A stretch of DNA of 20,997 nucleotides from Verrucomicrobiota bacterium. Lineage in GTDB: Bacteria > Verrucomicrobiota > Verrucomicrobiia > Limisphaerales > JADJPG01. This document shows positions 8,553 to 18,065 of the stretch, piece by piece. Location: the NCBI GenBank assembly GCA_016713365.1, contig JADJPG010000093.1, positions 1-20,997 of the forward strand. Direction: 5' to 3'. The first letter of the stretch is position 1, and each line of letters begins with the position of its first letter. The notes beneath the pieces are model-generated. The model worked only from the letters and a program-made list of their open reading frames with translations. It was not told where the DNA came from and made no database searches. A program made the translations under genes and the position numbers.

Positions 8553-11500
8553 ATGCACGTTAAGTTCCTGGCAGGATGCCTCGCTTCCGTCTGTTTCCTC
8601 GCTGCTGGTGTCGCGACAAGTTCGTTCGCGGCGGAAGGCCCGGCAACGATCACCACCACGCCGGCTGGCCGTACGGTTTTCATCGGCGGCACCACGACGT
8701 TTTCTGTGGTGGCCGATGGCACCGCGCCGCTTAGCTATCAATGGCGAAAGGCGGGACAGCCGATCTCCGGAGCGACGGCGGCGGCGCTGACGTTGAACAA
8801 CGTCCAGACCGCCGACGAGGCGATCTATTCGGTGGTGGTGAGCAACGCCCTGGGGATCGCGACCAGTTCTGACATTGAGTTCCTCGTGGATCCGGGAGTG
8901 GTGTTGGGAACGACGACCAACACGCTTGTCTCCTACGGCGCCACGTGGAAATACAATCAGTCCGGAACAGACTTGGGCACGACGTGGAAGGATGTCGGCT
9001 TCAATGATACGGCTTGGCCGTCCGGCCCCGGCATTCTGGGACTTGAGACGGCGGCCTACCCGGACACGATTCGCACGCCGCTGGCGTTGGGCAGTCCGCA
9101 AGTAATCACTTACTATTTCCGTGGTCGATTCACCGCGACGGCTGATCAAGTCGCTGGCTCGCTCTCGACGACTGTGGCAGTGGATGACGGCATGGTGCTC
9201 TACGCGAACGGCACGGAAGTGGCGCGCCTGCGCGTTCCGGCGGGACAGAATGCGGCGACGCTCGCGGAAAACCAAGGTTCAGAGGGCACTCCGGAAAGCA
9301 TTGAGATCCCTGCGAGCAGCCTTGTGGTGGGCGAAAACGTCCTCGCGGCAGAAGTCCACCAAACGGGCGCCACCAGCAGCGATGTGGCGTTCGGGTTGAC
9401 AATGTCCTCGCTGGGAGTGATCCGCGGACCGGACAATGTTCGGCCCACGATTATTTCGGCGGGATCGGTGACCAACAACCGGGTGATCGTGGCCTTCTCC
9501 GAACGCTTGGAACCGGCCAGCGCGACCAACGTCGCCAATTATCAAGTCAGCGGTGGGATTGTGATTTCTGGCGCCTACATGACGAATGACGACCGGACCG
9601 TTGCGCTGGTCATCTCGCCGATCGCGCAGTCGGTGAACTACACGCTGACCGTGAGCAACGTGCGCGATCGCGCGGTGACGCCCAATACCGTGCTCGCGAA
9701 TTCCCAGGTGGCGTTCACCCTCGCCTCCGGTCAGTTCCTCGCGCAGGACATCGGCACTCCGGGTCAGGTGGGAAGCGTGTCGGCAGCAAGCGGCGGCTAT
9801 AACATCACGGCCGGCGGCACCAACATCGTCGGTGGATCCGATCAGTTCACCTTCAACTACCAACAGGTCTCGGGTGACTTCGATTATCGCGTGCGGGTCG
9901 CCGGATTAACGCTGGCGGACGCCTGGAGCCGCGCGGGCCTGATGGCACGGGAAACCTTGCAGCCCAACAGCCGCCACTCCTCCGTTTTCGCGACGCCCAG
10001 CGTGAGCGGTTCCTTCTTCCAATGGCGCAGCACGATCGGTGGCGCGACGCTGACGTCGGGTTCCTATCCTGTGAATTACCCGGAGACGTGGCTGCGCTTG
10101 AAGCGTGCTGGAAACATCTTCACCGGCTACGCCAGCATGGACGGAACGGCGTGGTATCAACTGGGAATTGTCACGAATGCCATGGCGCCAAATGTTTTCC
10201 TCGGCATGGCGGTCAGCGCCGGCGTGGCGAGCAGCAGCGCGACGCCGACGACCACGGCGCAATTCCGGGACTTCACGCAGACCACCGGAGCGACCGTGGA
10301 GAATTCTCTGCCCGACGTGGAACCTGCCGGCCCTTCAAGCCGACGGACGCCGATCGCGATTACCGAAATCATGTATAACCCGTTGCCGAACGCGAACAGC
10401 AACGTCCTCGAATTCATCGAAGTCTATAACTCGAATCCGTACTTCGAAGACATCAGCGGCTGGCGCCTTTCCGGCGACATAGATTACACGTTCCCGGCGA
10501 ACACGATTCTTCGCGCTGGCGAATATCGCGTCATCGCCCGGGTGCCCGGCGATGTGCAGGCGCATTACGGAATCAGCGGCGTCTGGGGGCCGTACACCAA
10601 CTCACTGAAGGAAACTGGAACCATCCGGCTCCGCAACAAGGAGGACGCGGTTCTCCTGGAGATTGAGTATGACAACGTCGCGCCGTGGCCCGCGTCGGCT
10701 GACGGCGCCGGGCACTCCCTGGTGCTGGCGCGTCCGTCGTACGGCGAAGGCTACGTGCAAGCTTGGGGACAGAGCGCCCGCGTGGGCGGCTCGCCGGGCG
10801 GTTACGATGCGTATCGCGGTTCGCCGCAGCGTTCGGTGACGATCAACGAATTCCTTGCGAACTCCGAGACGGTGGATTTCGTCGAGCTCTACAATCACTC
10901 AAACGCCGAGGTGGATATTTCTGGATGCACACTTTCCGATTCTCCCTCGACGAACAAGTTTGCCTTCCCGGCGAATACCAAGATCCCTGCGCGCGGCTTC
11001 CTCGTGGTCAGCCAAACGGAACTGGGCTTCGGCTTGAGCTCCGGTGGTGAGACGATTTATCTCCGTTCCGCGGACGCCACGCATGTCATCGACTCCATTC
11101 GCTTCGAAGCGCAGGCGTTGGGCGTTTCGTCCGGCCGCTTCCCGAACGGCGCTGACTCGATTTACCCGCTCGCTTCGCCGACGCCCGGTGCGGCGAATGC
11201 CGGCACGCTCAACCGCGACATCGTCATCAACGAGATCATGTACAAGCCCATTTCTGCTTTGAACGATGATGAGTATGTCGAGATCTACAATCGCGGCGCC
11301 GGACCGGTTAACCTCACGGGCTGGCGGTTCACGTCGGGAATTGATTTCCAATTCCCCTCCAACACCGTGCTCGCGGCGGACAGCTATCTGGTGATTGCCA
11401 AGAACGCGTCGCGCATGCTCACCAACTATCCGAATCTCAACTCGGCCAATACGCTGGGTAATTACGGTGGTTCTCTCGGAAATCGTGGTGAACGTGTGGC

Positions 11501-14500
11501 GCTGGCCATGCCCGATTTCAACATCTCGACCAACTCCCAAGGCCAGGTACGGACGAACACCGTCTACGTCGTGGTCGACGAAGTTACCTACGCGCCCGGC
11601 GGGCAATGGAGCCCGTGGGCCAACGAAGGCGGCAGCAGTTTGGAATTGGTGGACGCCGAGGCCGATCGTCGGCTGGCCTCCAACTGGGCGGACAGCGATG
11701 AATCAGCCAAGTCACCGTGGACCACTATTCAGGCCACAGACTTGATGAACAACGGCAGTGGCACGGCGAATCTGTTCGAAGTGCTGGCGCTGGGTGAAGG
11801 CGAGTATCTGGTCGACGACCTCGAACTGGTTCCGGCCACGAGCAGCTCGAACTTCATCTCGCAGGCGAACTCGACCTTCTCCAACGGGCAGGGGACGTGG
11901 CAATTCCGCGGCACTCACATCCGTTCGTCTGTGACAAACAGCGGCGGGTTTGGCGGTGGCAGTTGCCTCTACCTCCGCGCCAGCGCCCGTGGTGATGCCA
12001 TTCACAATCGCTGCGTGGTTCCGATTCCAATTCCGACGGGCACGGTCACCTTGCGGGCGAAGGTTCGCTGGCTTCGCGGCTGGCCCGAGATGCTTTTCCG
12101 TTTGCACGGAAATCACGCCGAAGCGACCGGCCGCCTTGCGTTGCCTTCGAATCTCGGCACGCCGGGGGCGCGGAACAGTCGCGCGGTCAACAATGCGGCG
12201 CCGGCGATCTATGAAGTCACACATCAGCCCGTCGTTCCGGCTGCCGGACAGGCGGTCGTAGTGACCGCCCGGGTCAACGATCCGGATGGGATTCAGTCGG
12301 TGGCCGTCCGCTATCGCATCGACCCTGCCACGACCTACGCCCAGGTGGCGATGAACGATGCCGGCACCGGCGGCGATGCGGTTGCGGGCGACGGAGTTTA
12401 CAGTGCGACGATTCCCGGACAGGCGGGCGGTGTGCTCGTTCCTTTCTATGTTCAGGCGACGGATGCTGCGACCTCTCCGGCGACGGTGAGTTTCCCGAAG
12501 GGCGCTTCCGCAACGACCTTTGAATGCCTGGTTCGCTTTGGCGATCCGGTCATCTCGTCGGGATTCGGCACCTACCGCCAATGGATGACGGATTACCATT
12601 TCCAGACGTATAACAATCGTCCGGCCCTGAGCAACGAGCGCGTGCCGCTTACGTTTGTTTATGGAAATTTCCGGGCCATCCACTTTGCCGCGGTGAAATG
12701 GGCAGGCAGTCCGTATCACCAGTTCTCCGGGAATCCCAACACGACGGGTCACTACTCGATCGACATTCCGTCAGACGATCTGTTCCTCGGCACTGATAAC
12801 CTCAACAAGGTTCATGCCCCCGGCAACGGACCGTTCGACGATGCGCTTATCCAGCGCGAGCAGACGGCGTATTGGTTCGCGCGCCAGCTTGGCCTGCCGT
12901 GGAATTATCGCCGTGCGGTGAACTTTTATTTCAACGGACTTCGCGCAGGTGGAGCGAATCAGTTGATGGAAGATACGGAGACCCCGGGCAACAGCGTGGT
13001 CGAGTCGCGCTTCTCCGATGACCCGGACGGTAATCTCTACAAGCTGCAACCGTGGTTTGAAGTCGACGACGGTAACGGTCGTTCGCTGGGATTTGCGAAT
13101 GCACGCTGGTGCACGCTCTCCAAGTTCACCACGGTTTCCAATGGCGTCACCATTCACAAGCTGGCGGCGTATCGAAACAACTTCCTCGCCCGCGCCGTCA
13201 AAGGTTCGGCCAATGATTACTCGGATGTGTTCGCGCTGGTGGATGCCGCTGAAACGCCGGCTGGTCCGGCGCACGCCGCCAACATGGATGGCATCGTCGA
13301 CGTGGAGCAATGGATGCGAACGTTCGCGGTTCACCATTCCGTCGGCGACTGGGATCACTTCGGAAGTCAGAACTCCCAGAACATGTGTGGCTACAAGCCG
13401 ACCAACGGCAAATGGCAGCTGATGATCTGGGACATGAACATCGTTCTCGGCAACAGCGGGTCGTGGGCGGCCGGCCAGAACCTGTTTGTCAGCTCCGGTG
13501 GCGGGGCGAACATGACGAAGCTCTACGACAATCCGAAGTTTCGCCGCATGTATCTGCGGGCGTTGAAGGAACTGTGCAATGGAGCGTTCTTGCCGGCGAA
13601 CCTTGACCCGGTGTTGGACTCCAAGTTTGCGGCGTATCAAGCCAGCGGCGTGAACGCAACGGCGCCGACCTCCATCAAGACGTTCGTTTCCACTGCTCGC
13701 AGCAGCATTCTCGGCACGGTCGCTGCAGAAGAAGCTGCCGTGTTCAGGATCACGAGCACCAACAACATCACCACGACGAACAACCTCGTCACGATCACCG
13801 GTGAAGCTCCCGTTCAGGTGCGGACCATCTGGGTGAACGGCATTGAGTATCCGGTCACTTGGTCGAACGTGAAGACGTTCGTGGTTCAAGTCGTGGTCAG
13901 TGAGCCAACGAGTAATTTGCGAATTGAACCGATCTCAATGCCGGGTACTCCCATTCCGGGACTGCAAACCAATATCACGGTGAACTACACGGGTCCGATT
14001 GCCGCGCCGGAATCCTCTCTGGTCATCAACGAGGTCATGTACAATCCGCAGGTCCCGGATGCCTCCTATATCGAGATCTTCAACAACTCATCCTTCGCGT
14101 TTGACCTCACGGGCTGGCGGGTGAATGGAATCGACTTCACCTTCAAAACTGGCGACGTGATCACCAACCGTCAGTACATGGTCATTGCCAAGAATCGCGC
14201 CGCTTACACGACTGCCTTCCCCGGCGCGGCCGCGGCTGCCGGACAATTCGAGGGCAATCTCGATGCGGGCGGTGAGACCATCACGCTGCAACGACCGACA
14301 TTCGTCTATTCCACCAACGGAACGACGATTTCCACCAACCTTGTCTACGTCACGGTGGACAAGGTGAAGTACGACGATGATTTGCCATGGCCAGCGGGCG
14401 CGGACGGATTCGGTCCCTCGCTCCAGCTGATTGATGCGTCTGAGGACAACAGCCGCGTCAGCAACTGGGCGGATCGTGAAGACTGGCGCTATGTCACCTA

Positions 14501-16400
14501 CACCGGAACGATTCAGGGCGGCGCCTCGCCGGGCACCAACCTCCTGGTTTTCCTGAACTCAGCAGGTGATGTTGTTCTGGATGACCTCAAGCTGGTCGCT
14601 GGCACGCAGCCGGAAGTTGGCCCGAACCTCATCGCCAACGGTGGCTTCGAGGAACCACTGGCCGGCACTTGGTCGATTCTCGGCAACCACAGCAACTCCG
14701 TGGTCACCACCGAGGTGACTCACTCTGGCAATTCCGCCGCGCGCGTCATTGCCGCCGGCGTTGGCGGTGCGAGCTCGGCATGGCGGCAGTTCCTTCCTGC
14801 GCTGCCCTCGAACACTGTTTGCACACTGAGCTTCTGGTTCAAGCCGAGCACCAACGGATCGATCGTCACGATCCGCACCACGCCCGGAAGTTTGTTCAAC
14901 AGCACGAACGGATTCCGGCCGACCTTGTGGACACCGGGCAAGGCCAACACGGTCGCCCAATCGCTCCCGGCCTACGACGACCTCTGGGTGAACGAACTTC
15001 AGGTCAATAACCTGACCGGCATCGTCGACAATCAGGGCGAACGCGAGCCGTGGATTGAGCTCTACAATGCCGGTGGGACGACCATTGATCTCAGCGGTTA
15101 CTATCTCGCGGACAACTACACGAACCTCACCCAATGGCAGTTCCCGGCCGGCAGCACGATTGCACCGGGGGCATTTCGAATCATCTGGGCGGACGGTCAG
15201 CCGGGACAAAGTTCGGCCACGGATCTTCATACGAACTTCCGTTTGGGCGCTTCCACGGGATCGGTGGCGCTCGTTCGACTGGTGCTCGGCAAGCCGCAGG
15301 TGACCGATTACCTGAACTACGCGGGCATCGCGCCGGATCTTTCCTACGGCGATTTCCCGAACGGCCAGCCGTTTGATCGCCAGGTCTTCTTCAGTGTCAC
15401 CCCCGGTGCGGCCAATGAGGCGCGCGAAGTTAACGTGTTCATTAATGAATGGATGGCATCGAACACCAACAGCATCGCGGACCCGGCCGATGCCGATTTC
15501 GACGACTGGTTCGAGCTCTACAACGCCGGCACTTCGGCAGTCGACCTCGGCGGATACTGGTTGAGTGACAGTTTACTTTCGCCAGCTGGATTCCAGATCC
15601 CGGCGAACGGGCACTACGTCATCCCGGCGGGCGGTTTCCTCCTCGTCTGGGCGGACAATGAAGCGTCGCAGAACTCGACCAACCGCGTCGACCTGCACGT
15701 GAACTTCCAGTTGTCACGCGACGGCGAGCAGCTCGGCCTCTTCGCTCCGAACGGCTTCACGCTCATCGATGGCGTCAGCTTCGGTTCGCAGACCAACGAG
15801 ATCAGCGAAGGTCGCTTCGCGGATGGTGCTCAGACTCGCTACTACATGACCACGCCAACCCCACGCGGACCGAACACCATCGGCCTCGGCAACGCGGCTC
15901 CCACACTGGCGGCAATCGCGGATCGCGTGGTCACGCTTGGCCAGACCGTCACGCTCACGGCAGTCGGCAGCGATTCCGACTTCCCAGCGCAGACGCTCAG
16001 CTACAGCGTCGATGCCGTTGCGCCAGCCGGTGCGACCATCAACGGCGTTTCCGGCCAGTTTGCCTGGACGCCGACCATTGCCCAGGTGCCGAGCACAAAC
16101 GTCATTACCGTTCGTGTTACTGACAACGGTGTGCCCGCCCTGAGTGCGGCGCGTTCGTTCACGATTGTTGTCCGCACTCCGCCTCGCGCGGTGATTGCGA
16201 ATGACGGCAGCGGGAATGTCAGTCTGGGCTTCGGCACGCTGGCGGGAAAAACCTACCGCGTGGAGTTCAAGGATTCGCTCAGCGCCGCGAACTGGACTCC
16301 GCTGGGCAGTGCAATCCTTGCCAACAGCGACACTCTGACGGTGCCCGACAATCTTGGTGCCAACCCACAGCGCTTCTATCGTATCGTCCAACTCGATTAA
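8553..16400 (+). CDS. Giant secreted modular protein: six lamin-tail domains, CotH-kinase-like domain, Ig-like and carbohydrate-binding-like domains
   Basis: The protein has 2,615 residues. The ATG at 8553 gives MHVKFLAGCLASVCFLAAGV..SSFAAEG, a Sec signal peptide cleaved near residue 27-29; the 41 upstream codons of the open frame are not signal-like. Approximate modules: Ig-like 30-113; galactose-binding-like sandwich 116-292; SbsA/Big_5-type Ig 293-393; concanavalin-A-like 395-580; lamin-tail domains 1-3 at 599-728, 762-886 and 890-1058; Ig/FN3-like 1213-1320; CotH-like kinase 1328-1697 with GDWDHF (D1601) and IWDMN (D1627); lamin tail 4 at 1820-1980; carbohydrate-binding-like 2020-2130 (LIANGGFEE); lamin tails 5 and 6 at 2143-2288 and 2293-2443; putative Ig 2449-2542; and a C-terminal YRVEFKD..WTPLG..QRFYRI segment. 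Each lamin tail begins with an INE-like strand followed by a WIELYN- or EFIEVYN-like strand. It is probably exported or surface-bound. CotH relatives can be ATP-dependent protein kinases, but function here is unknown. A terminator follows. Confidence 0.93.
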   Translation: MHVKFLAGCLASVCFLAAGVATSSFAAEGPATITTTPAGRTVFIGGTTTFSVVADGTAPLSYQWRKAGQPISGATAAALTLNNVQTADEAIYSVVVSNALGIATSSDIEFLVDPGVVLGTTTNTLVSYGATWKYNQSGTDLGTTWKDVGFNDTAWPSGPGILGLETAAYPDTIRTPLALGSPQVITYYFRGRFTATADQVAGSLSTTVAVDDGMVLYANGTEVARLRVPAGQNAATLAENQGSEGTPESIEIPASSLVVGENVLAAEVHQTGATSSDVAFGLTMSSLGVIRGPDNVRPTIISAGSVTNNRVIVAFSERLEPASATNVANYQVSGGIVISGAYMTNDDRTVALVISPIAQSVNYTLTVSNVRDRAVTPNTVLANSQVAFTLASGQFLAQDIGTPGQVGSVSAASGGYNITAGGTNIVGGSDQFTFNYQQVSGDFDYRVRVAGLTLADAWSRAGLMARETLQPNSRHSSVFATPSVSGSFFQWRSTIGGATLTSGSYPVNYPETWLRLKRAGNIFTGYASMDGTAWYQLGIVTNAMAPNVFLGMAVSAGVASSSATPTTTAQFRDFTQTTGATVENSLPDVEPAGPSSRRTPIAITEIMYNPLPNANSNVLEFIEVYNSNPYFEDISGWRLSGDIDYTFPANTILRAGEYRVIARVPGDVQAHYGISGVWGPYTNSLKETGTIRLRNKEDAVLLEIEYDNVAPWPASADGAGHSLVLARPSYGEGYVQAWGQSARVGGSPGGYDAYRGSPQRSVTINEFLANSETVDFVELYNHSNAEVDISGCTLSDSPSTNKFAFPANTKIPARGFLVVSQTELGFGLSSGGETIYLRSADATHVIDSIRFEAQALGVSSGRFPNGADSIYPLASPTPGAANAGTLNRDIVINEIMYKPISALNDDEYVEIYNRGAGPVNLTGWRFTSGIDFQFPSNTVLAADSYLVIAKNASRMLTNYPNLNSANTLGNYGGSLGNRGERVALAMPDFNISTNSQGQVRTNTVYVVVDEVTYAPGGQWSPWANEGGSSLELVDAEADRRLASNWADSDESAKSPWTTIQATDLMNNGSGTANLFEVLALGEGEYLVDDLELVPATSSSNFISQANSTFSNGQGTWQFRGTHIRSSVTNSGGFGGGSCLYLRASARGDAIHNRCVVPIPIPTGTVTLRAKVRWLRGWPEMLFRLHGNHAEATGRLALPSNLGTPGARNSRAVNNAAPAIYEVTHQPVVPAAGQAVVVTARVNDPDGIQSVAVRYRIDPATTYAQVAMNDAGTGGDAVAGDGVYSATIPGQAGGVLVPFYVQATDAATSPATVSFPKGASATTFECLVRFGDPVISSGFGTYRQWMTDYHFQTYNNRPALSNERVPLTFVYGNFRAIHFAAVKWAGSPYHQFSGNPNTTGHYSIDIPSDDLFLGTDNLNKVHAPGNGPFDDALIQREQTAYWFARQLGLPWNYRRAVNFYFNGLRAGGANQLMEDTETPGNSVVESRFSDDPDGNLYKLQPWFEVDDGNGRSLGFANARWCTLSKFTTVSNGVTIHKLAAYRNNFLARAVKGSANDYSDVFALVDAAETPAGPAHAANMDGIVDVEQWMRTFAVHHSVGDWDHFGSQNSQNMCGYKPTNGKWQLMIWDMNIVLGNSGSWAAGQNLFVSSGGGANMTKLYDNPKFRRMYLRALKELCNGAFLPANLDPVLDSKFAAYQASGVNATAPTSIKTFVSTARSSILGTVAAEEAAVFRITSTNNITTTNNLVTITGEAPVQVRTIWVNGIEYPVTWSNVKTFVVQVVVSEPTSNLRIEPISMPGTPIPGLQTNITVNYTGPIAAPESSLVINEVMYNPQVPDASYIEIFNNSSFAFDLTGWRVNGIDFTFKTGDVITNRQYMVIAKNRAAYTTAFPGAAAAAGQFEGNLDAGGETITLQRPTFVYSTNGTTISTNLVYVTVDKVKYDDDLPWPAGADGFGPSLQLIDASEDNSRVSNWADREDWRYVTYTGTIQGGASPGTNLLVFLNSAGDVVLDDLKLVAGTQPEVGPNLIANGGFEEPLAGTWSILGNHSNSVVTTEVTHSGNSAARVIAAGVGGASSAWRQFLPALPSNTVCTLSFWFKPSTNGSIVTIRTTPGSLFNSTNGFRPTLWTPGKANTVAQSLPAYDDLWVNELQVNNLTGIVDNQGEREPWIELYNAGGTTIDLSGYYLADNYTNLTQWQFPAGSTIAPGAFRIIWADGQPGQSSATDLHTNFRLGASTGSVALVRLVLGKPQVTDYLNYAGIAPDLSYGDFPNGQPFDRQVFFSVTPGAANEAREVNVFINEWMASNTNSIADPADADFDDWFELYNAGTSAVDLGGYWLSDSLLSPAGFQIPANGHYVIPAGGFLLVWADNEASQNSTNRVDLHVNFQLSRDGEQLGLFAPNGFTLIDGVSFGSQTNEISEGRFADGAQTRYYMTTPTPRGPNTIGLGNAAPTLAAIADRVVTLGQTVTLTAVGSDSDFPAQTLSYSVDAVAPAGATINGVSGQFAWTPTIAQVPSTNVITVRVTDNGVPALSAARSFTIVVRTPPRAVIANDGSGNVSLGFGTLAGKTYRVEFKDSLSAANWTPLGSAILANSDTLTVPDNLGANPQRFYRIVQLD

Positions 16401-16421
16401 AGAGATACGAAGCGTCGTACC

Positions 16422-16459
16422 AGCGGGGACGAGCGAAAGCTCGTCCTCGCTTTTGCTTT
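16422..16459 (+). terminator. Strong intrinsic terminator of the giant exported-protein gene
   Basis: Twenty-one bases after the stop codon, a 13-bp stem (16422-16434 with 16439-16451, one G-U pair) closes a GAAA tetraloop. It is followed by TTTGCTTT on the plus strand. The T-rich side is only on the plus strand, so it serves the giant gene rather than the converging DUF1501 gene. Confidence 0.85.
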
Positions 16460-16537
16460 GTAGGAGAGACGGTAAATTCCGAAGTGCGCTCGAGACGAGA
16501 GTTCCCGCCGAGAAAGGATTGGAATGGCGGTTCGCGA

Positions 16538-17986
16538 CTACGCGATGAGTTCCCGCACCACGTTGCCGTAAAGATCCGTCAACCGGTAATCGCGGCCGGC
16601 GCTATGGAAGGTCAGCTTCTCGTGGTCAAAGCCCAGCAGGGCGAGGATCGTTGCATGCAGATCGTGGACGTGAACTTTCTTTTCCACCGCGGCGAAACCA
16701 AACTCATCCGTCGCCCCATGAACGTAGCCGCCGCGGACGCCGCCACCGGCCATCCACATCGTGAAGCCGTAGTGATTGTGGTCGCGCCCGTTGATCTTGC
16801 CGGCATTGCTGCCGGGCGTGGGGAGTTCCACCGTTGGCGTGCGACCGAATTCGCCACCCCAGATGACCAGCGTGTCCTCGAGCATGCCGCGCTGCTTGAG
16901 ATCCTTCAGCAACGCGCCCATCGCCTGATCGCATTGCTTGGCGAGGGCGCGATGGCCGACTTCGATGTCGTCATGGTTGTCCCACGGTTGACCGGCACCG
17001 TGCCACACCTGCACGAAGCGCACGCCGCGTTCCACGAGCCGGCGGGCGATGAGAATCTGTCGCGCCTGGGTTCCTTCGCCGTACATCTTGCGGATATGTT
17101 CCGGCTCACGAGATATGTCGAAGGCATCCGTCGCGTCCATCTGCATGCGATACGCGAGTTCGAACGATTGGATGCGCGCTTCGATCTGCGCGTCTTCCGC
17201 GCGCTTCTTTCGGTGGCGGGCATTGAGCGTCTGCAACAGGTCAAGTTGCGCGCGCTGCTCCGGCATGGAGCTGTAGTTGTTCTTGATGTGCTCGATCAGC
17301 TTCTCGATCTTCGTGTGCTCCGTGTTGATGTAAGTTCCCTGAAAAACACCCGGCAGGAAACCGCACTGCCAGTTCTGTGATTCCTGGATCGGATAACCGC
17401 CCGGGCACATGGAAATGAAGCCGGGAAGATTCTGGTTCTCACTGCCCAACCCGTAGGTGACCCACGAGCCCATGCTGGGTCGCACCTGCCGGGCTTCGCC
17501 GCAGTTCATCAGCAGCAGGGACGGCTCGTGATTCGGCACGTTCGCGTGCATGGAGCGAATCACCGCGATGTCATCAATGCTCTCGGCGACGTGCGGAAAC
17601 AGCTCGCTGACCTCGATGCCGCTTCTGCCGTACTTGCGAAACTTGAAGGGTGACTTGAAGGCCGCGCCGGTTTTGCGCTCCGTCTTGAGCTGGAGCGGGA
17701 TTTCTTTGCCGTTCCATTTGTCGAGCGACGGCTTCGGGTCGAAGGTGTCGACGTGCGACGCGCCACCGTTGGCGAAGATGTGAATCACGCGCTTCGCTTT
17801 CCCGGGGAAGTGCGAGCCTTTCGGCAGCATGGGATTCGTAAACCCGTCGGCAGCCGCGGAGTTGGGGAAGCCGAGATTGCCGAGGAGGCCGCCCAGACCG
17901 AGCGCGCCCATTCCCATGCCGCAACGATTCAGGAATTCCCGTCGGGTCAACGCCAGGTGTTCGGGATTAGGAGCGTGATGTCGCAT
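16538..17986 (-). CDS. DUF1501 family Tat-exported protein (sulfatase/alkaline-phosphatase-like fold)
   Basis: DUF1501 proteins are abundant in Planctomycetes and Verrucomicrobia and related in fold to sulfatases and alkaline phosphatases. Their substrate is generally unknown. The N-terminus carries a twin-arginine signal, TRREFLNR (RR at 15-16), then a Gly/Leu-rich hydrophobic stretch to ~36, so it is probably folded in the cytoplasm and exported. Typical conserved stretches follow: IHIFANGGASHVDTFDPKP, MHANVPNHEPS, RPSMGSWVTYGLG, WDNHDDIEVGH, DTLVIWGGEFGRTP and GRDHNHYGFTMWMAGGG. The length of 482 residues is normal. In PVC genomes it usually follows a DUF1549/DUF1553 cytochrome gene. No such gene is adjacent here, because the upstream neighbour is divergent. 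A 20-codon ORF with a good Shine-Dalgarno overlaps its start. Confidence 0.95.
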   Translation of the reverse strand: MRHHAPNPEHLALTRREFLNRCGMGMGALGLGGLLGNLGFPNSAAADGFTNPMLPKGSHFPGKAKRVIHIFANGGASHVDTFDPKPSLDKWNGKEIPLQLKTERKTGAAFKSPFKFRKYGRSGIEVSELFPHVAESIDDIAVIRSMHANVPNHEPSLLLMNCGEARQVRPSMGSWVTYGLGSENQNLPGFISMCPGGYPIQESQNWQCGFLPGVFQGTYINTEHTKIEKLIEHIKNNYSSMPEQRAQLDLLQTLNARHRKKRAEDAQIEARIQSFELAYRMQMDATDAFDISREPEHIRKMYGEGTQARQILIARRLVERGVRFVQVWHGAGQPWDNHDDIEVGHRALAKQCDQAMGALLKDLKQRGMLEDTLVIWGGEFGRTPTVELPTPGSNAGKINGRDHNHYGFTMWMAGGGVRGGYVHGATDEFGFAAVEKKVHVHDLHATILALLGFDHEKLTFHSAGRDYRLTDLYGNVVRELIA

Positions 17987-18029
17987 TTGTCGTAAGATTG
18001 CTGACGCCCGGTGTGCTGGTCAAATTCAC
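17967..18029 (-). CDS. Possible 20-residue upstream ORF overlapping the DUF1501 start
   Basis: On the minus strand, AGGAGG (18034-18039) lies 4 bases before a GTG at 18029. That GTG opens a 20-residue frame (MNLTSTPGVSNLTTNATSRS) ending at 17967, just after the DUF1501 ATG at 17986 and in a different frame. A full Shine-Dalgarno is rare in this window, so the site stands out. It could couple translation of the downstream gene. It may also be chance, since the peptide has no known match and the spacing is short. Confidence 0.3.
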   Translation of the reverse strand: MNLTSTPGVSNLTTNATSRS

Positions 18030-18065
18030 GTTTCCTCCTGTGCCAGAAGGCTTGATGTTGCGGCG

